From Hyalella azteca (lineage: Eukaryota > Arthropoda > Malacostraca > Amphipoda > Hyalellidae): DNA of 64,000 nucleotides. The notes beneath the pieces were generated by a model. That model was not told the origin of the DNA. It did no database searches and saw only the letters and a program-made list of their open reading frames with translations. Within the stretch, counting starts at the first letter, position 1. Every line of letters begins with the position of its first letter. Location: contig NW_025937524.1 in NCBI RefSeq assembly GCF_000764305.2, positions 692,916 to 756,915 on the forward strand. The letters are read 5' to 3'. Made by a program: the position numbers and the translations under genes. This document shows positions 33,316-46,000 of this stretch, piece by piece.

Positions 33316-34446
33316 ATTCCGGTCATCTTACTTTCCCAGTAGATTTTTTTGTGAATAGTTACGCATTGTATTTCAAAAACTTGTTTGTACTTAGAAATCA
33401 TTTATTTAGATCTTAGATCAACAGTTTTTCTGTTATTTGTTAGTGAACTACGTATTATCTTTAGAGGTGTTCGGAATATATATCCCAAAAGTTGAAATAT
33501 TTGGAAGTAGGTATGTTGAACACTATACAATTGTTCATCACGAGTCACTTTTTTTCTAATTGTATTTTGGCAGATCATCACATGAAATAATTGTGACTTC
33601 GAGAGAAGAATAACACGAAGATCAAATATTTGCCACTGAACCTTTCACAGAAGCAGCAACAAACAAAACATACTGAGATTCAGATAACTCAGATGACGCA
33701 GCCACTAGCAATTCTGCTCGCCTATCAAGAATAGTCATTGTAGCAACAGTAATCACCAAATGTGAAAACAATGACTTTCGATAGAGAAGAAAGTCAACTG
33801 TGGTCATATACTACGACATATACATGGCTAGCCCGTGAGATTTAGTTATAAACTTTGGGCAGCAGATAAATCAGATGATTGTTTTCTGCAATTGAAGCCA
33901 ATCGGAGGATCTAATAGAAAAAGAAACTTATTCATGGGCTGGAACATGAATTGGTCCCATAAACATGATACAATTGGCCCCAAGCCAACATATTACATAG
34001 TCAACTAACCAGGCTGAGCCAAAAGCTTTTCCCGCCAGCTTCGTTGCACACGATTGATACTGCAAGCAATGCATGTATAACATTTACAACCGTTATTAAA
34101 CCATTCTGTTGAATGTCAGTTACTAAAAATTTACAATATAGAAGAATTCAAATATTTCTTTTCTTCACGGAGTATATTGATATCACATTGTTGGTATCGC
34201 AGCTATCGCTGTCACGTGTTACCTTCTTTGTTATTGTTTCGATGGTACTCCTGAATCCTGATCGCGAGTAGTCGCAGCTGAAAACTATCATCAGTTTTTT
34301 ATTTGTCGATGAATTCATAGGCAGTTTTTCATGTATTTGTGAGTGAATGTACAAAGTAAAGATGTTATTCTTTGCGATTTTCATCAATAGTGACATAACT
34401 ACATTATTGTATTAGGTGCTTGAAATAAGAAATGTAGCATTACACA
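33316..34446. other. Intergenic, no gene seen
   Basis: AT-rich. No domain-bearing frame or structured RNA was recognised. Confidence 0.55.
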
Positions 34447-35875
34447 CTAAATTAGCATTAGTGCGTTAACAATGTGTGCATTTGGGGCGGTCCATTCTAG
34501 CTTTCTAACACTGTTTGGATTCCAGTGGCAGTGACATTGCACGCGTTCTGATGGTAATAGGATTCTTGTGACTGGCGTTGCACACATTCTAGCAATGATT
34601 GGATTCATTTGACTGTGACGTTGGACGCGCTCAAGCATTGATTAGATCCTTGTTACTGTGATGATGTAAGCTCTGTTTTTTTTTCAATGAAACAGCTGTG
34701 GTAGCTTGCAGAGAGTTGCCAGTGATGATGAATTGATGATGGACTGAAAGTGGAGGGGTGCTGGCCGTTCCAGATTTTTAGGTCATGCTTCCCGTTTTGC
34801 TATGTTCACCAGTTAATATATTACCCCTCTGGAATTCCACACTGCTGAGTGATACAAGGTACCTCTTCTTGCTGGTGCATCGTGCATCCCTCTGAGGCTC
34901 TGCTGAGTGTCCATAACGATGGCAATTGTAACATTGCACTGCAGTGGAGGAACGGAGTAAGGACGGATTGAGTAGGCAATATATCCAATCTTCATCTTAT
35001 TAGGGAGCTCTCTGCCCTCAAAAACCGCTCTAATGTAATAATCATGGAATTAGAAGGCATACGCCTACCTTCCAGATTTCTGTTCAGCCTTTCCATTCTA
35101 ACAAATTTCCAGGAACCATCAACTGTGACTCGCCTCTCCATTGCAGTAATATCAGCTTCTATATCAATAGGGCTCATTACTCTATACCATAGGAGTACTT
35201 TCCTTGGTTAGGTTGGGAGCAATTAACAGTCCAAGGGCCAAGCTGTGTCAGTTGCTGAAGTTGAACAATCTCTTCCTCACATCCCTCTGCTAGTTGTACA
35301 GCAACCAATCCTTTTCGGCGATTCACGCGTATGTCTTCAACAACATGCATAGATGAAAATGGTGGGGCTTCAAATACCGTGCAGAGCTGCTCAGGACTCA
35401 GGAGAAGTTAACATACGTTTAGAATTTTTATCTGCTGGACCGTCTGGACGGATGAGAATTACACAATCATCTTTTGGCTTGTTAGCTCTAGGTAATCCAA
35501 CAATTTCTGAATTCCTCTTGCTAGGTCTTGATCTTGATGATGTAACATGGGCTGATGACAGTTTGGTATTTGGGCGCTTATTGGTGCCGTTGGTATTGCC
35601 AGAAAGATCTGCAATGGCAACGGGAGCACTCTTGCGCTTGCGGCCGCCATCTGTGCTGTCAGTGTCAGATGAGTCGGCTTTCTGATTCTGTGATTGCGAG
35701 TGAATCGATTCATCTCTGCCGGCAAAGTCATTTTCGCAGAAGTGTCTAAGTTGTGAATCTGTCAACTCTTGACCAGCTATTAGCGGTGTATTCATTGCTG
35801 CACCTGGGTCAATGAGGTCTTGTTCCTCAGATGTAATATTCATTGAGTTCACGGTAGGCACTTTCACAACTTAAG
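34447..35875 (-). pseudogene. LINE ORF1 (gag-like) relic
   Basis: Read on the minus strand. The proximal frame (35867-35391) is Ser/Asp/Lys-rich with LPRANKPKDDCVILIRPDGP, typical of the low-complexity head of ORF1. Next, 35177-34992 has MERLNRNLEGRRMPS. Then comes a frame-shifted zinc knuckle with CYNCHRYGH near 34,930. Several frame breaks make it inactive. The 3' part (34,470-35,000) is repeated at 6,460-6,790 in inverse orientation. Confidence 0.65.
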
Positions 35876-35904
35876 AAAACAGACACTGAGATTGCAAGGC
35901 AATG

Positions 35905-37600
35905 GAACACGTCTTACCTTGATCAATTGATAGATCATTTGACTGCTAATAATCTCCTATCAGACTGTCAACATGGCTTTATTGCCAGGAGATCCTGCAC
36001 CACAGCCACCACTAACCTCTTGTCGACTCTGAACGAATGGACCCGCCTGCTGGATGAAAGGGAGCCAGTAGATGCAGTGTACCTCAATTTTGCCAAGGCA
36101 TTCGACAGTGTCCCACATGAGCGGTTGTTGCGTAAATTGAAGTCTTTGGGAATTGCGAGTAATGTACTCAAATGGATCAGAGATTTTCCAGTATGGAGGC
36201 AACAACGTGTCAGTATTAATGAGTCCGTATCAGACTGGGCTTCAGTGCGCAGCAGCGTGCCACAAGGAAGCGTTCTCGGGCCTATTCTATTCGTTGCGTT
36301 TATAAACGATCTGCCAGAAGCTGTGTCTAGCGTTTGCTCGATGTATGCTGACGACACAAAAATTTATAATACGGTGAAGAATAGGCTACGTCGCAAAAAG
36401 TACAGTTGCAACTGCAAGGTGATCTTGACAGGCTGGTTGACTGGGCTGATAAGTGGCAGCTGCGTTTTAACACTGACAAATGTAAAGTTATCCACCTTGG
36501 CAAGAACCACACTCAGGAATCAGGATGATGTATGTTTTCGGTGAATTTTCCCGCGCATTTTCACTTTTTTTAAGCTATTGCTGTGCACAGTTGGCGCAAT
36601 GTAATGAAAATTGATTATCTTTGCGCACGTGTTTGCGCAATCCCGGCCATCTTTATTTTGGAAGAAATTTTCTCCAAAGTCATATGGCAACACTGAACAC
36701 CGTCTGTTTACATTTCCTTTTCCTATGTATAACAGCCGCAGTTTACGATTACCGTACGTTCCGTATCCGACAAGGCGGACAACGGGAAGAGTCAGAAGTA
36801 ACCCGGACATGTCTTACATTTTATTATTGTCAGTTCGACTCGCGTAGTCAATTATTCAATATACTCGCATATATTGTCGACTAAAATAGTAGAACTATTT
36901 TAGCTTTCTAAAGTACGGCGCACGGCGGCCAGCGCATTTTTTTACCAACGTAGTACGGCGCACCGCGCAGGTCGTTAAAATGACAAAATAAATTCCCGCG
37001 CACAGGCCGCACCTGGCACATCTTCCTGACCATGGGGCAAGAATAATGAACAGCAAGATTACAGTATGAGAAGACACGGTTGCAACGACAGTGGGAATGT
37101 GGGATGATGTTGAAGTCGACAACAGAAAAGGATTTAGGAGTTAATATCAACAATGAGTTGAAATTTTCTAAGCATATTGAAGGTCAAGTTAATAACAGTA
37201 TAACACCAATCAACGACTTGGACTGATCACTGATCAGACGCTCTTTAAAACAGCGTTGGAACACATCCATGCGACAACATTTCTTCTCGCTAGTCGCTTC
37301 GAGTCACCGGCATGTGGAACAGCCTCCCTGATAGCATCGTTGACGCTCCGAGAATGAACATCTTCAAAAACAGACTACCTAGACGAAGCTATGCAGGAGC
37401 AGGAGCATATGTTCAGTCTTAAAATGCCTAGCATTAGCAAATTACGGATCAGGCAATAAGTTCAGCAGCTATCTCAATCAATCGTCAGCTATGGAAAGAT
37501 CGGGTTCCAAAGGCCGGATCCCTTGTGAATCACGTCACGAAAAGTTCAAGAATCGGCAACAGGCCATGGGCCTATTTCTTCAACGCCGACACTTCTATTC
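35905..37600 (+). pseudogene. LINE reverse transcriptase copy A (5'-truncated, interrupted)
   Basis: The main frame 35927-36544 has the RT core: CQHGFIARRSCTTATTNLL, VYLNFAKAFDSVPHERLL, SVPQGSVLGPILF and the catalytic YADD near 36,343. A frameshift follows near 36,390, and the next segment (DRLVDWADKWQLRFN.DKCK) is in another frame. The body is split by ~540 unrelated bases (about 36,524-37,060). It then resumes (EKDLGVNINNELKFSKHI) and ends with the C-terminal VASTWNSLPDSI-like block and the 3' tail gaatcggcaacaggcc..ggcctatttc. Features fit the CR1/L2/Jockey side of non-LTR elements. Confidence 0.85.
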
Positions 37601-37698
37601 TATTCTATTCTATTCTATTCTATTCTATTCTATTCTATTCTATTCTATTCTATTCTATTCTATTCTATTCTATTCTATTCTATTCTATTCTATTCTAT
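37594..37698. repeat. (TATTC)n microsatellite at the LINE 3' end
   Basis: About 21 pentanucleotide units directly follow the LINE tail at 37.6 kb. A simple-repeat tail of this kind is usual for CR1/L2-like LINEs. Confidence 0.95.
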
Positions 37699-37823
37699 CA
37701 CAGTTCAAACGAGACTCCGGAATGTCCGGACCGTAACTTAGACGCGTTCAACAGTAAGCTGCCGACTGCTTCTTCGCACGCATAACGAAACCACGGAATT
37801 TCTAGAAAATGCATAAAGTTGAG

Positions 37824-38044
37824 GTCTCGGATAAATTCACGGCCGGACCCGCGGCCGGTTTCGCGGCCGAAAGGTTTTCTTGGTGTTTTTATGGGTTTCT
37901 CTAGGTTTTTTGAGTTTTTAATGGAACTTGTTCCTAACTGGACCTAACCTGCGAGGTTTTCATTGATTGGCTAGGTTTTTTCTATGTATGTAGTCCGGCG
38001 GCCGCGAGACCGGCCGCGGGTCCGGCCGTAAATTTGTCCGAGAC
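37824..38044. mobile_element. 221-bp MITE with ~45-bp GC-rich inverted ends
   Basis: Left gtctcggataaattcacggc and cggacccgcggccggtt; right aaccggccgcgggtccgg-type and ggccgtaaatttgtccgagac in inverse order. The interior is T-rich and non-coding. Confidence 0.85.
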
Positions 38045-39689
38045 GTATAAAAGTTGTAGCCTGAATTTTTTATTAAAAGAAATATTAAAACAACAAATAG
38101 CTTTAAAGATATTCCCTTATCAGGCTTATGGATGGAGATAACTCCCTTTTGAGTAGATTAGCTAATACGTCTTAATTAAGAGCTTGTAAACATTTATTGT
38201 TAGAATTTAAAAGACCAAAAAACAGTAAGGAATATGTATGAACAGTTTTTATATAAACGTGTTATAAACAGTTGTTATCATATCTGTACGCGTTTAGTTC
38301 ATTTGTATTCATTTTAAATGAAAGTCACCAGAAATAAAAAACAGTGAGCAGAAATTATGATTTCTTGCAAATAATTTTTCTTACACCGGGAAACAAGAAT
38401 TGTTAGCAGTTTCGGAATGCATAAATCATTAAATTTTGATCTTAATATTGAGTGGTTAAGAGCAAAGAGTGTAGTATGGAGAAGGAGCATTTTAAATACT
38501 GCAAATGTACGTGAGAGGTGTCGTCGATCAGTTCCAATAGTACTGCAGTTGTTAAATCTTGGATTGCTATGCAGGATCTACATGACCTCAGTTCGCAACA
38601 ACTTTAATTCTTCTGCTTAATCTGACCCCAAAAGATCCTAATATAATAATTAGTTAGTCGCCAAAAATAAAAACCGCTGCAAAACTAATTTACACTAATC
38701 TGAACTGATGCAAAACTGATTTACACTACTTATTTCCTTTATTTCACTCAAACCTTCAACGCTCACCAAAAGTTGACCATCGAATTAACCATCGTCGCTT
38801 TCAATGTTAAATTTCGATATCGTGAAAATCTATTTCGATTCGAAAGAAGAGTTGCTGGCGGTAAACGATCTACGAAAATGCGTTGCACTCGAAAATTTAG
38901 AGCTCACAAAAAATATTAGACTCTCAAAATATCTAACACGAATTGAATTAAACAAACTCTAAAATTACAACGAAATGAAGTCTCACTGTAGTTATGCGAT
39001 AGAGACGAGAAAATATTCCAATTAGTACCTTTATCGTGTCTTCTATCATATAAAAATCTACTAACAGAATACAAATTTTCGAGTTGACACTTCATTGTAT
39101 GTTGGTAAGCAAAATCTTACACCAATGATTCGGTGCGCAAAATTCTGGAGCCATATCACACCAGTATACTTTTATTGCACTCTGTTAACAGTATAAACAG
39201 TTTTTTGTGTTTGTATTTCAGTTAAAATTTGTTAAACATCTATTAGTACCGCATTTCGTTTTGGATAGATGATATTCATTTCTATCGCCCAGACCTTATT
39301 GAATCATAAATTTATTACACGGCTGGTTCCCAGCTCTTTAACGAAAATATCATACTGTTGCCTGCTGTAAGTTTGGTGTTTAATAAAACTTGCAAAATTA
39401 GTGATAAAATTTGCCAAAGGACCAAAATGTTTTGAAATTTATATAGTTTCCGGGAGACCAGCGAAAAAAACACTAGGCAGACTAAAAACACTAGGCGTAG
39501 AAGTGTTATTCTTATTATAAAATAGGCATTAAACCCAGGAGTGAAATTGGATGCATTGAATACAAAAATGATAATTTATTTGTTAAAATATCGAGTAAGA
39601 ATTAAAAACAAAGGCGGAAAAAAATGATTCCGTTCAAGAATCAATGTTGTGATTCGGGTATAATTCGAAGTTATCCCTTGAAGTTATCC
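38045..39689. other. Intergenic, no gene seen
   Basis: AT-rich. The frame at 38,417-38,620 has no recognisable domain or flanking splice logic and is left uncalled. Confidence 0.55.
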
Positions 39690-39931
39690 CGGGGTGGCCC
39701 AGTGGTTACAGTTCAGAGTACCAAGATTGGCGCAGAGAGACGCGGGTTCGATCCCAGCTCTGTGCGCCAGTTTCTGGTCAGAATCGGCAAGGAGGCCAGG
39801 CGGTTAAGCGAAGCAGAATTGTAGCAGTGAGTTGCGAGTTCGAGACCGCAGCGAGCTGTGAATGTTCTGCGATGTTAAGAATCGGCGACAGGCCTACGGC
39901 CTAATAAACGCTGAAACCGCTATTATTATTT
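39690..39931 (+). mobile_element. Dimeric tRNA-derived SINE, copy 2 (best preserved)
   Basis: The first unit has an A box tggcccagtgg and a B box ggttcgatccc, 11 of 11 and 9 of 9 against the pol III consensus as I read them. The second unit starts aggccaggcggttaag and has a B box gagttcgagacc. The 3' part gaatcggcgacaggcctacggcctaataaacgctga matches the LINE 3' tails in this window, and the element ends in tattattatt. It is a retroposon, not a functional tRNA gene. Confidence 0.88.
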
Positions 39932-40945
39932 GACATTTCCTGCTGCAATTGCAACTATTTCGAAAAAGCTCCAGCAGTCAAGTCAAGAAATTGACACCTC
40001 AGACCACGCTTTTCTTATGAGCCAACAATCTAACGGCAAGAAGGCAAGAATATTTTAATCAAGGAATAACTTTCAAGAAGTAGTTAGAAAAATCACGGCC
40101 AATCAAGAACAACGAAGAAGAACCACAAGATTGTTACTTATTCTTATATAATCATTCCTTGAATTTAATTGTTATGCTTCAATTGCTTCTTTCGATGCTT
40201 GCGAGACAAAGGAATTCAGTGCAACAGAGAGACCAAGCGCACTGAATGCTTGTCCCGGACAAAAATTTCCTACAATAAAAATTTTTTGTACAGGATCGTA
40301 TATCCTGAGGTGTGGTTTGTGGTACCTTCCTGTCTACTTTTCCAGAGCTCAGAGGTATCGCAACAGCAGTACGGATCATGGTTGTGTATTAATTCAACCA
40401 TGAGCACGGATCATCAATGTGAACTAAAAAAAATCGATTCAACATTCAACATTGCTTGAATGAGGTCGCAATTTTTCGCCGTTTGCTTATCTTCGTAGCT
40501 CAAAATTTTTTAACCATAAATTCCATATTCCTTCATTCTATTCATAAAGTTTCATTCAAAGGATTGATGCTATCATGAATGAACTAATACTTTATAGCTC
40601 AAACATGAATACTATTTACACAATCAAGTTCAACCGAAATCAACTAGCATGCAGCAGAACGACCTGTTCTCTTCGTAGACTTGCTGGGAACCTGCCGTAT
40701 TGGTTTTTGCGATATAATTAGATTTAAATATAGTCGACCCGAAACCAAATACGTATTAGTCAAACACAGACAGAAATGTAATACATACGATAAAAAATGA
40801 TTTAAAAATGGTAACAGAGTGCAATGAAAAAAAAACCGTTGAGCGACGTTAAAACTGTGCGCGAATGTGTCGGACTGGTGCACTGGAAAAAAAATCGTAA
40901 TAGCTTTAGCCTTCGAGTTTGATGGTCACAGTGTGCATTGTAAAA

Positions 40946-41097
40946 AAAATATAACTCAGTACTCACTGCAGTGAGTGGCAGAGAGCGCATTTTCCCGTCG
41001 ACAAAAACGGGAAGTCACGGACGGACAGGCAGACAGACGGACATGGCGAGCACAATAGGGCCTTTTTCTCAATAAATGAGAAAATGTGCTAAAAAAG
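40946..41097. repeat. Dispersed ~150-bp repeat, copy 2
   Basis: Homologous to 25,700-25,860 (actcactgcagtgagtggca, gtcgacaaaaacgggaagtc, caataaatgagaaaatgtgc). 39,932-40,945 and 41,098-43,052 on either side show no gene; the latter includes the PHF14 3' flank. Confidence 0.8.
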
Positions 41098-43052
41098 TAA
41101 TTTTACGAATGCCCTAAAATCATTACGCAGATGTACTAAAATTCAGAATTGTCAATGAAAAGTAACCAACCATCTTATCGGAAATGGTCAAATGGATGAG
41201 GACTCGAGAAACTGTTGCTCCCTATCATCAATCCTATGTATATAAAAAACTATGTAACTAAAAAACTATCCTATGTAAAACGCAATATAACTTGAATGAA
41301 TAATCAGCAAAAATTCGCAAGGCAGGCGCAATAAATTAGGAATGTTTTAACCTAAGTTCTAAATCTTCCCGTCAGCGCGACATTTTGGTTCAAGTGATAG
41401 GTACATATACTGGCACTGCTCCCTGCAACGGCGAACGAAAATAGAAATGGAATCTTCATCCAGAATTTGACAGAAAAAATTAATTTATATACGATTATAC
41501 GCAAATAGAACTGGCCAATAGAGCTGGTAAGGTTCTCAGCGTAGCTTGGATACGCTCAGAGGAGCAATGATTCTCTTCAAAATTTATGTAAATTAAACTG
41601 TTTTTGCCACACAACACAGTTAACACGCAAGAATAATTGGTTATGTATGAAAAAAAGCAGGAGAGGTATAAACAAATTTAATTAAAATCCAAATAAATCG
41701 ATAACTTCAGAGGCGTGCCCTGAAAAATTATCAAGTTGCTTCAAAGCTTCTTAAATTTTCAGCGGTTGTGTCATCATTATGGAACTAAATATATTCAGGG
41801 AAGACAGCAAGAAAGAAGAGAGAGAGTTTTCAAGTAATTAAAATTACGAATAAGAACAAGATTTCAGAGGTAGTCTCGTAGAGTGAACAAACGTTGCTTT
41901 GTTAGCATGGCTCTCATGATACGCTGCCAGAGTACCTTGATAGTTGCTGAGATGTAGCGCAGACTATTCGCCAGATAGAAATGACATTCTGAGATATTAA
42001 AGACAATACAAGCTAAAACTTAAAATTCTTTTTTGATGGCGAGAAAGTAACAAATTATAATTTTTGTTGGCGCGATAGCTAGGAGCTAAATTTTTTCATA
42101 CAGAGATTCGACCTCAGAGCTTAACTATTATACAAATAATACGTAACAAAAAATTTACATTTATCAACTCTAAGTACAGATAAGGAGAGGAGAAGCCGTT
42201 TAAATTATTGAACAAGTAAGAGCTCAGTCAGGTCAGTAAACTGCCTACGAATGGCACGGGTCTTCAGTGACCTGCCTATACCAATTTGAGTCAAAACCTA
42301 AGAACGTACATATCACAGATATAAATTGAACTAAACATGAGCGTAGTCTCCTGGGAAACACACGGGCAAAACTGTCGCACCCACCACTTGCAGGGACAAT
42401 TAACAGTATCGTAGTAGTTTGCCAGCTAAAGACAGCAGATGAATGCATTAAAACAGTGAAACGTTGGGCGCTGCCGCGCTAAAAAATATCGTCGGCAAAC
42501 TCAATCATTTAAATAAAAATTTACACTGGAACGAGCTATATAATTAAAAGCATAAGCATCTGTATAATTACTGATGTCGGAAATTGGTCATCAATTTGTA
42601 ACTAGTTCCTTTAAAAGTACGCGTGCATTGGAGCTATGGAACAAAGCAACAAAGGAAGAAGTTTTAAACTATAAATAAAGTCCAAATCAAATCGTCAAGA
42701 AAGAAGACTAGTAAATAATAGTTATATTCAAGTATTTTACTGTTGAGCGTCGATTTTAACCTATCATGTTCTCGCCAAAATACGGACTATCTTATGCTAA
42801 ACTTGGCCACCAAATTATTTAACTCAATATCACAACCACTCTTGAGATTTGTGACATGGCATAATTAAAAGTAAAGTCAAGAGTTGCAGCCGACCAACAT
42901 CGCCTTGATCCGTTCAAAAAGATAAGCTCCCAGATCAATTAATACAAACACTAAACGGCGTAAAAATGTTCATTGGAAGATATCTTGCTTGATTCAAGGC
43001 TGATGACGTAGCCAGTCTACCGGCTGCAATGAGAGCTTTGTGCCGACGAGCG

Positions 43053-46000
43053 TTACTTGGAAGGCTCACAGTCTTCGCAGTACCACGAGTAACCACGACG
43101 CTTGGGGGTTTTCTTCAGGGGAGGTTCAAGGCAGTTGAAGTGGTATGCCTTGTGACATTCGTCGCAACTGCGGGATAGCAGTAAACATGAGTCGTATGCT
43201 TTATTATAATAATTTTCCTTCTTCTGCTTAAGAAGGTAAGAAATTTTCCAAACGATAAACTAGAACACAGTGGAATAATTCACACTAACCAATGTCGCAA
43301 ATTCAATCATCAAACATGCATAACCTCGATCCAGTCAATAAACCAAGCCAACTTCTTAGTCAGTATGACGCTCTTCCATATCTCAAGATAGTTCAATACA
43401 ACGACACAACATCAAATAACCAAGTCAGCATTTACATTGAATTAAAGTTCTAAGTTGAAGAAGACATTAGGAGCAGTGAAGACTAACCTGACCGTATTTG
43501 TTACCCCGCCGGTCTCGCCACAAACGTCGCACTTGCTGAACTGCTGGCTGCACCCAGCGCTGCCGCCGTCGCTCTTACGACGAGAGCACGCATCACCCTT
43601 CACAGTAGCAAATAAATTCACATAAACCTTATATTCGAACTTTTAATTCATTCAAGTCTTCTCGCCAAATTGACAGAAACAACAAAAATGTAACAAAGTA
43701 TTCTACGCTCGTCAACAAAACCTGTTCCTGCTCTACAACTCACTAATATCAAAACCGTAATAAAATTTGCGGAAGCAAATCAGCAGAGGATTCAGCAATC
43801 AGCAGAGGAAAATTCCACTTACTAGTGCCTGTTAATGCAGAACTGGTAATAAATCAGAAGAGCTCAAATCATACTTTTTGTGTGCTTTGTAGAGTTAAAT
43901 TAATCACTACTGTGACCAAAGTTGTTGAAGTTAAAATCGAAAGAATTGATGACCGCGCATAATCTTCTTGCATAAAACCCAGTCATTAGACAAGCATGGA
44001 TCATCAGTACTTGCACTTCAAGAGGAGTTAAACCAAGATGGTTGGAGGTAAACATGCAGCAAGGTGGCTTGTAAAACAAAGACCACTCCAATACAATGTT
44101 GCACGAGCAGACCAAGCGTCTCACCATGGCAATGATGCTTTTGTGGTGCATAGAATAACAGCCAATGCCTATTTTACTGCAAGATAATCAACGAGCAAGT
44201 TTTGAGATTGAAAAGAAAACAAACCGCAGTGGTTGGAGATGCAGAAGTTTTATCAGATGAAGGACGCTGTAGCATGGGTTGGGTAAGGGTGTACCCAGGA
44301 GGAAGGTTTGGGTAGCCAGAAGGAGGAGGAGACACCCGACTGCTGCTCTCACTGCTACTGTTGCTGCTCTCGCTTGCGTGGGACGTGGCACTTGCCGGTG
44401 CGCAGCCCACTGTAAATAATGGTACTGTGAACAACAGGAGCCATGGCAGGGTCACTGAAATATTATTAATTACATATGACAATTATACTAAAATCAAAAG
44501 TGTCAATGCCACGACTGCTGAAATATTACTGAGGCTGTAGAAATTTTGTATAATCCACGGAACCAGAACTGAAATATAATTGATCACACTGAAATTATTA
44601 ACGGATCACTGAAATATTATTGATTACATAAGACAATTATACTAAAATCACAAGTGTCAATGCCTCGACTGCTGAAATGTTACTGAGACCGTAGAAATTT
44701 TGTATAATCCACGGAACTAAAACTGAAATATAATTGATCACACTGAAATTATTAACGGATCACTGAAATATTATTGATTAGATAAGACAATTATACTAAA
44801 ATCAAGTGTTGATGCCACGACTGCTGAAATATTTACGACGCTGTAGACATTTCGTATAATCCACGGAACCAAAATATTTCGGAATTAGACGGCATTTTTC
44901 TAACCGGTTGAGGCAGCACAGGCGTCATCAAGACTTGAAGAGGACGAAGAGGGGAGCAAGACGTTAGCGGTGGAGGAGGAGGCGTTGATTTCTATGATGG
45001 TGCACGAGGGGGGGTCAGGGGTGACACCCTCGCTGGGACGCGGAGGCAGCGGTTTGATCTGGAACATTGTGGTTGAACTTGCATAATTCCATTTGTTAAC
45101 TTAACAGAAGCCACATAATATATAACTTACTTTAGACCAGAGCAGGATAACAATTCATGAGTAGACCATTAGAAGAGATTGATGGTATCAACTCTACAGG
45201 GCGGGGCAGCAGTAGTCAGATCTGGTATATTGGCAGTCGCATGTATGCAGACTGCCTGGTTCATTTCATGATTGATGTAATGGGATAATTATCAACATCA
45301 GGCCATATATAACCGTGAAAACAAAGTAGGCTTCAATAATCAAACCTGTCAAAGTTTTACTAATTGGGAATATTTTGCATTACATTATGTCAAAGAATGT
45401 AGTGGTACGAATTATGAATGTTCTGTTATTATGCGAAGATTACCTATAAACTCTAACAGGACAAGTTTATAATGGAAAAAATAATCTATATTTTGAAGGA
45501 AATAATGTAACTCGGGAATTTATAATTAAAAGTTAGCGCATAAAAACAGCCCTAATGAGAAAGTGTATCGGGCTGTACAACATTCTCATCATGCAAGGTT
45601 CAGCATCAGAATTTCACTCAAAAACAGAGGCTGTGTGTACAGAACGTAGTTCAAAAACGAATAATTAGATTACTTGTCACAAATTTCAGACTTGCTGCTG
45701 ATAAGTGCGACCGTATAGTCGACGTTACTTGAATGGGTTTCCGGCTTTTAACCGCTGATAGTCTGGTTGCCTCTCGGGTTGTCTTAAATAACTGCCAACG
45801 CGGTCATTGCTTTGACCCCGGCCGTACAGGAATGTAGCGAAAACCTGGGGCCATACTTTCAAAACTCGCTAAGTGAACGTAAGTACTTACGCTCTATTTT
45901 CTTGTCTATGATTGGTGAATTTTGCTTGAAAGGCCGTCAATGATTGGCTGATGAACTTACGACCTCTTAACTTTTTTTGAAAGTATAGTCCCTGGTCTTC

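Noticed and set aside
37491..37785. Frames with repeated SILFY
   Set aside because: Translation of the (TATTC)n microsatellite.
39690..39780. Functional tRNA gene
   Set aside because: A and B boxes are present, but the unit is fused to a second tRNA-like unit and a LINE-type tail, and recurs at 9.8 kb, so it is a SINE.
40169..40459. 96-residue Cys-containing plus-strand frame
   Set aside because: No recognisable family and no signal peptide; consistent with a chance open frame.
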